This document shows positions 58,735-64,000 of a DNA stretch of 64,000 nt, in pieces. The translations under genes were made by a program, and so were the position numbers. The notes under the pieces are model-generated. The model worked only from the letters and a program-made list of their open reading frames with translations, had not been told where the DNA came from and ran no database searches. The DNA is taken from NCBI GenBank assembly GCA_947311845.1, contig CAMZMU010000020.1:40918489-40982488 (forward strand). Direction: 5' to 3'. Source of the stretch: Poa pratensis (taxonomy: Eukaryota > Streptophyta > Magnoliopsida > Poales > Poaceae). Position 1 is the first letter of the stretch. The number at the start of each line of letters is the position of its first letter.

Positions 58735-59021
58735 TACGACCATTTAATTTGGTCACAATTTTGCCACGTCAGCCTTGCCACGTAGGATCTGACGTGGACT
58801 GGCCAGACTGGTAGTGACCAAAAAAGTTGGTCATAAAATCTGTGACCTTTAGTTTTGGTCACAATCGTCTGTGACCAATCCCAAAAAAAGGTCACATACT
58901 GCCATTTGTGACGCTCATCTTTTGACCAATCGTTTTTCGTCACAAAAAGGTCATAATTTATAGTTCATGACCATTTCTGTGACCAATATCGAGGGTCACA
59001 AGTTAGCATATTTTTGTAGTG
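58735..59021. repeat. Right subterminal repeat zone of the CACTA element
   Basis: TGACC and GGTCA words, many extended to GGTCACAA or TTGGTCA, occur more than ten times in both directions up to the terminal CACTA end. The left zone (47444-47681) has the same words. Confidence 0.75.
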
Positions 59022-60580
59022 CGATACCGAGCCGAGTTTGAGCTTCGGCCATGGTCGCATGACCATGTCGAGGATGCACCCGAGCAACGCCAGCCTCCCC
59101 CGCACCCCAAGCCTCTCCCCTGGCCGCGGTTCGTCGCCGCCATCCCATCCCCACACTCGGTTCGTCCTAGAAGCAGCGGAGGCGGGAGATCGAAGCGCGG
59201 CCGCCATTGCCGTGCTCGGGAGCTCGCGGCGTGCCTGCGACCGAGCCTTCCCTGCCCTCTGGAGCTCCTTTCCGAGCGCCGCGAGGCGCGACGCGCCCTT
59301 CCCCGCCGTCGGCCTGGCTCCCTGGCCAGCCAGCGGTCGGCGCTGCCAGCCACCCGTGCCTCCCGCCATGGCCGAGCCGGCAAGATCGCGCCCGACGCGA
59401 GGGAAGCGTCCTCGACGCTGAGGCCGCCCTCCCCTGCCGCGGTCCACCGCCGCCAGCCCGTCCCCGCCGTGGCCTTGCCCCGGCCCTCCCAACAGCCGAC
59501 GCCGGCGACGGCATCGTCGGCGCCTGGGCCTCTCCCGAGCCGCCCGTACGGGAAGAAGAAAGGAGAGAAGAGGAGAAAAAGAAAAAAAAGAGAGGAGAAG
59601 AGAAGGAGTCACCGACAGGTGGGCCCCGGCCCCACCTGTCGGGTTAAGTGGAAGCGCCCCAGTGGCTTTCCGTTTTTCCGCGCAGAAAACGTATTCCCGG
59701 CGGAATACGCCTCGGCCCAGCAAGTGCAGAAGCAGCCCGCTTCGTTTTTTTTCCCCGGGTGAGCAGCGGATAGCTATCGTTCGCTCGCTCGTTTCTCTCA
59801 AACCGTAACTCCGTTTGAGGTGATTCAAATTTGTAAATTCTTAGTTTGAAAAGCTATGTCCAATAGTATCAGTTTTACATTTTTGTAAAATACTTATATG
59901 CTCAGTACCCTTGTATGCATGCATAGGGTATACCGCGGTACCGGTAGACCGAGACCCTGACCCGTGACGCGTCCGTGATCCTTGAGCCAAATGGTGTCCG
60001 TCTTCAGAGGCAAGCTAACCCCTTGCTATGAGCCGTCCCGCAATGTTGTTTGTTATTTGCTTATTGCCATGCCGAGTGTTTATAATTGTCTGCGTTCGGT
60101 ATATGTTATGTCGGTCTGCTATTGTTGTGTTCAATATGTTGCTTCGAATATTGCTCCCGCCATGTTTTATTCATCATCCATGTATGCATTAGATTGACGT
60201 GTGAATTACTTGTGCGCCTCGCACTTGCGCGGCTTTGTCGAACCCTCTAACTAACAACTGTAAAACATGCGTTCCTATGATTGTTTGCTTCTTCTCCTTC
60301 GCCGAGGTGAGGAGCGGACGAATGTCGTCTTATGATCCTCGGAGTTGGGGCATTTGCCAAAAGAGTTATTTGCTTCTTCTCCCTCCATCAAACGTGGTTG
60401 GCGTAAGCCCACCTGGACTGCGACGCTTGGGACATTTGCTTTCCATTCGGTTCTTTTTGCCAAGATTGCTGACACCACGTCGGGTTAATCCTTGACTGGA
60501 ATGGATGCTTTCTTTCTTATGAGTGCTTTTCGGTTCATTTTGGAGACTACATGCCCTACCAACTTTGGTAGTTGATCTGT

Positions 60581-60915
60581 GATGGCGCTGGTCGGAGGTA
60601 TCTCTGCCACAGTCACCCGGTCGACGCCAATAAACTGTGCTAACTTTGTAAGTTGATCTGTGAAGGCGCTTGCCAGCGGAATCGCTGCCACATTCATCCG
60701 GTTGACATTTCTTTTATTTTTGTCGAACGAGAAGGCGCTGGTCGGCGGAATCGCCGCCGTAGTCTTCCGGTTGATGTTTCTTTTACCTTGTCGAACGAGA
60801 AGGCGCTGGTCGGTGGAATCGCCGCCGTAGTCTTCCGGTTGACGTTTCTTTTACCTTGTCAAACGAGAAGGCGCTGGTCGGTGGGATCGCCGCCGTAGTC
60901 ATCCGGTTGACGCCA
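60581..60915 (+). repeat. Minisatellite inside the Tekay-like LTR, about five units of 68-81 bp
   Basis: GGCGCTGGTCGG-type starts recur at about 60581, 60662, 60731, 60799 and 60867. Each unit includes a (G/A)GAATCGCCGCCGTAGTC-like part and CCGGTTGACG. The last three units are almost identical. Confidence 0.85.
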
Positions 60916-62417
60916 TTTTATTTTGCTAAGTTTGGACATGGATACTACTATTGCTTGAGATATTATGTTGCTAATGTCTTGATGTTTGATGATGATATTG
61001 TGATTGTTGTGTTGGACTAACCCTCTGTTATTTGGACTGGTTATGATGAAACTTGATTAAATAAAACACCCCTCCAAACTTCGATAGGGTCAGTCCATAG
61101 TGCCACTAATCTGAACATCGAAAGCACTACCACTGTCGCTCATATGGGCAGGCCTTGACCTACGTAATCCTATTGAGCCTCCTTTGATGCCACCCTTTTT
61201 GGCAAGTCTAGTCGGTTACCATAGTTGGTCGGGGCTAGTCTTGCGAAGGTTCCGGAGCTAGGCGTCGCTCAAGGGTTGGGGACGTGCCGGATTCACTTCT
61301 GCATAAGGCATATAGTTATGTCGGTGGCTATATAGGGAGTGTCTTGATGGCGTGAACGGTTGAGTGAGTGTATCAGACCGTCTTAAGGACGTGATCCTAA
61401 AGTACCGGTTGTTAATGATCCACTTAGATAAGTGAAGTATTGCAACCTCTCGAGAGTGTAAATCTGGATATCTAGCCTCGTTCCAAGGTTATGGAACAAC
61501 AGTTCAGTGTCGGTCACACTATTGTCTTTGTCGAGTCAGGAGGTTAAACATAAGTCTGTTTGAAAGAAAGATGAACGACCTGATTTCACTAAATGAACAA
61601 ATAAGATGATGCAGGGAATGTTGCCTCGAGATGTGATTGTGAACCAAGTTTAGGGATGGCGGTGTGATGCGTTGGGGAGCCTATAGTTAGGCCAGAGCCC
61701 ACATCAACCGTGCGTGCCCAGAGTGGAAAGATGAGGCCAGTGGGCCTAGCAGTGATCACAGGTGCTGTTGTGTATTATTTGGTACCCACTTGGTACACCC
61801 GTTTTCTCGTCACAGGTAAGCCCTTTGTATGATTGCCGGTGCACGATCCAACCCCACCCGGCTTGGACTCTGTACTGGTATACCCCCGTTGCTTGCTTAC
61901 GACATGTTTGGTTGTCAATGCCCTGCTACTTCCATGTCGTGTATCTAGAGTAGACCTTGCCATGTTGTAGAATTTTATTTCCAATATATATCTTGCTGCA
62001 TGATTGTTGGATTGTTTATAGTGAGTGGCGATTCTTGCTGAGTGCATACGAATGTACTCACGGGCCTTGTGATTGTGGCCAGATTTTGGCGAGGACTCAA
62101 CTTCCACCTTAGCAAGGATAAGGAGCAGAAGCGTGCTAGGATCAGTAGCCCAGCCAGATACCTGTGGAGTGGGCCGCTCCAAGCCGTTGCCTCATTTATG
62201 TCTTCCGCTGCTAGTTAAAACTTGAGTTGGGCCATGCTTGGCATGATATTTTGTAATGCCTCGATGGCCTTGTAAACCTTTTGTAGCACTTTGTGCCTGA
62301 TTGTGTAATGATATCCGCTATGTTGCATTGTCGTAACGTGCGGCCAGATATCTTGGGCTGGCGCACGGGGCGACCGCCTCTCTGGAAATATGTGCCAGAG
62401 CGGGGTGCCACAAAGCA

Positions 62418-62429
62418 TGGTATCAGAGC
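62418..62429 (+). other. Primer binding site of the Tekay-like element
   Basis: TGGTATCAGAGC follows the LTR end after five bases. It is the initiator Met-tRNA-complementary site of plant chromoviruses and Copia elements, and it fixes 46133-62412 as a 5' LTR. Confidence 0.9.
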
Positions 62430-62769
62430 ACCAGGCTGGCTGTAGACTACCCTAGCATGGAAAGCTCAACCGTACTATTTGCCGACAAGGAGCCCGATGG
62501 ATTTGACCCATCTCCGCCTAACCGGCATGGCTACTATTGGTCAACAGTATGGTGCAGTAGGACTTGTCCCAATCCCCGAGTGAGGCTCGCCAGTTTCTTC
62601 CATGAGAAGAAATTGACACTAACCCTTAGAAATGAGACCCAGTCCTAGCTTCCAGACATCCCCACCTTCGCCTTCTACCCTTGGTAACCCAACTCTATTG
62701 AAGCAGGATTCCGCTAAGGTATCCCGCGTTCTTACCTCACCCATAGCCCTGAAGCTTGCACTAGTTTAG

Positions 62770-63612
62770 ATGGCACCCACCTTCTATATGGATACCACTG
62801 CCGACCATTGCCCCGGCTTTCCTCTTCTTCTTTGGGAGGTCGTCCGTGATGCTCTTGGTGCATCGACCCGTCCTCAGTATGTGGTGTTCAGAAGCGAAGA
62901 CTCACCTGCCGAGCATGAGTTTCAGGCTGTTGTGAGTATCAAACCGCATCCCGACCGCAAGAAGAAACCCTATGAGTTTAGTGGCAGGTTCATGCCTACA
63001 CTTGAGCTAGCTTTCCAGGTAACCGCCTTTGAAAGCCTTGCCCGTCTCAGATGTATGGAACCGGCATTTGTGCGGTGTAGAGCCTACTTCTTTTTCCCAG
63101 CTATGCCTCGGTCTGGTCCTCGGATAATCTGGGCCAGCACCGAAAAAGAAGTCGATTCAGCTGTAGTGCACTTGGTCTCCTACCTCGCTGCAATGGAAAG
63201 CCTGAACCATTCACTCATGGCCGAGCTCCGAGTCGCCAGGCAAAGTCTTGGCCCTGCACTCCTGCAGCATGCTTCCATGAGGAATCCAATCTCAGCCACA
63301 CAGGACCAAGCTCAAATCCAGCAAGGAAAACCCCAGATTCCAGACCCTGGTCCATACCACAAAGGCTCCGTGCCAGATCGACTTCAGTGGGCACTACAGG
63401 TACCTGAACAGATGGCACCCTATGTTGGTCTTTCTGTTCTTGAGGAAGCCATGGCCCGAGCTCAGCAACAACTTCCGGTCAGTGGCCCAATCTTCCCAGG
63501 AAACCCTGTGGCTCCAGCCCCTGAGGAGGACGGAGGTGTTGACACCACTCTCGACTCAGCCTCACCCCGCCTGATGCAAGTGACCGTCAAGCAGAGTAAA
63601 TCCCTGGTTTAG
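62770..63612 (+). CDS. 280-residue ORF in the internal region of the Tekay-like element, function unknown
   Basis: An uninterrupted frame from ATG 62770 (MAPTFYMDTTADHCPGFP) to TAG 63610-63612, starting about 340 bases after the primer site, where gag would normally begin. The first 180 residues look like a folded domain with FPLLLWEVVRDAL, YEFSGRFMPTLELAF and RCRAYFFFPAMP. The C-terminal 100 residues are Pro/Gln-rich. There is no CCHC zinc knuckle, protease or RT motif. It may be a lineage-specific protein of a large non-autonomous (LARD-like) derivative. I do not recognise its family beyond a sense that similar frames occur in grass repeats. Confidence 0.6.
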   Translation: MAPTFYMDTTADHCPGFPLLLWEVVRDALGASTRPQYVVFRSEDSPAEHEFQAVVSIKPHPDRKKKPYEFSGRFMPTLELAFQVTAFESLARLRCMEPAFVRCRAYFFFPAMPRSGPRIIWASTEKEVDSAVVHLVSYLAAMESLNHSLMAELRVARQSLGPALLQHASMRNPISATQDQAQIQQGKPQIPDPGPYHKGSVPDRLQWALQVPEQMAPYVGLSVLEEAMARAQQQLPVSGPIFPGNPVAPAPEEDGGVDTTLDSASPRLMQVTVKQSKSLV

Positions 63613-64000
63613 CTTTAGCCTGAGTGGTGCTTGTAAGTTGGTAGGTGAGAGTTTGTGAGGTTGGTTGTAACTTCTTGTGTTTTCTTGTGCTGCATGTTTG
63701 TTCTGTCCGCGGTTAAGTTGTTCTTGGGTTAGCCCCGTGAAAAACTTGATGTTCTGATTCCCTTGTTAACCACTTGGTTGACATGTGACGGAATACCATG
63801 TCCTTTTCTTCAGTGGAAAGTTTTGAAGAAATGACAGATCACATAAAAGCAGAAGTGGTATATGTGAACCCAGACACATATGCACGCCTGTAAAAATTAA
63901 TGCAAACTTTGAATGATATTATTTTCTAGTATAAAAATTATTTTGTGTGTGTTGCACAAGTTTAACCATTAAGTGGAAGTATTTCATGAGACACTGTAAC
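63613..64000 (+). other. Internal non-coding sequence of the Tekay-like element to window end
   Basis: No frame, tract or repeat is recognised in the last 390 bases. The element continues outside the window. Confidence 0.5.

Larger units (their letters stand above)
47444..59021. mobile_element. CACTA (En/Spm-type) DNA transposon, non-autonomous, with nested Helitron
   Basis: The left end reads CACTACAAGAAATATGCTAA; the right end, inverted, reads CACTACAAAAATATGCTAAC. The terminal inverted repeats run about 28 bases with a few differences. The flanking three bases are CGA on both sides (47441-47443 and 59022-59024), the expected 3-bp target duplication. Subterminal zones are full of TGACC/GGTCA words in both orientations, the type of site CACTA transposases bind. 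Length is 11,578 bp, or about 7.5 kb without Helitron B. No TnpA or TnpD-like reading frame is visible, so it would need a helper. Confidence 0.93.
46133..62412 (+). mobile_element. 5' LTR of a Tekay-like Gypsy element, interrupted by a CACTA element
   Basis: It begins TGTAACACCCC (46133) and ends GGGGTGCCACA (62402-62412), near-perfect inverted ends. A Met-tRNA-type primer site follows at 62418. Subtracting the CACTA element and its 3-bp duplication leaves about 4.7 kb, which is very long for an LTR but known in this group. It contains a GC-rich block (59040-59760), a minisatellite (60581-60915) and no gene. Frames such as 59019-59762 and 58965-59828 come from the GC-rich block. It inserted in the M1 integrase; the left five flanking bases are CACCC, and the right duplication lies outside the window. 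Confidence 0.82.

Noticed and set aside
59019..59828. ORFs of 247 and 287 residues on opposite strands
   Set aside because: Same GC-rich block of the Tekay-like LTR read both ways; the minus-strand frame crosses the CACTA border, so it cannot be an original gene.
1..64000. tRNA, rRNA or microRNA genes
   Set aside because: Apart from the tRNA-derived SINE promoter, no cloverleaf, ribosomal or convincing long-hairpin sequence was seen by reading; a tRNAscan/Infernal search would settle this.

Overview
This is a plant nuclear window, almost certainly from a large-genome grass of the wheat/barley/rye tribe. The evidence is dense nesting of Gypsy LTR retrotransposons (Athila, Tat and Tekay-like types), a CACTA transposon, three Helitrons and a tRNA-derived SINE. 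Family names are from recollection of motifs and layout; none was checked against a database. I see no intact host gene. The only host-type genes are a nearly full-length but damaged LHCII gene (Lhcb2 type, 2781-3708) and a captured 3' fragment of a DUF760 / UV-B-induced-protein-like gene inside a Helitron (49603-50393).

Left part (1-11.9 kb): the end of an LTR (1-1122); low-complexity intergenic DNA with a SINE flanked by 10-bp target duplications (1932-2233); the damaged Lhcb2 gene with its promoter; the 3' end of Helitron A (to 5953); then the 3' end of an Athila-type internal region (5954-7429) running into an LTR (7430-11808) that is split by Helitron C (7454-10250, minus) and followed by a primer binding site (11820-11839). 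This LTR therefore has internal sequence on both sides.

Middle part (11.9-46.1 kb): one minus-strand Tat-lineage element, here called M1, has been pulled apart by three insertions. These are a solo LTR (12694-16675), a complete plus-strand Tat element P1 (18939-32088, TSD AAGCA) and a complete minus-strand Tat element M2 (33506-45803, TSD AGCCC) that splits M1's integrase gene. All three Tat elements carry TATA-headed genes on the strand opposite gag-pol. M1 has a B3-domain-like ORF plus a small two-exon ORF. P1 and M2 have multi-exon genes of the 'putative gypsy-type transposon' (PF04195-like) kind. P1 coding regions are broken mainly by frameshifts; M2 pol keeps one reading frame over about 3.4 kb but has at least six in-frame stops.

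Right part (46.1-64 kb): M1 is cut at 46133 by the 5' LTR of a Tekay-like element (46133-62412, about 4.7 kb once its insert is removed). That LTR is followed by a Met-tRNA-type primer site and one 280-residue ORF of unknown function. Inside the LTR sits an 11.6-kb CACTA element (47444-59021, TSD CGA), and inside the CACTA sits Helitron B (47682-51754), which carries the DUF760 fragment. Relative order of events: Athila first, then M1, then P1 / M2 / solo LTR / Tekay-like LTR, then CACTA, then Helitron B.
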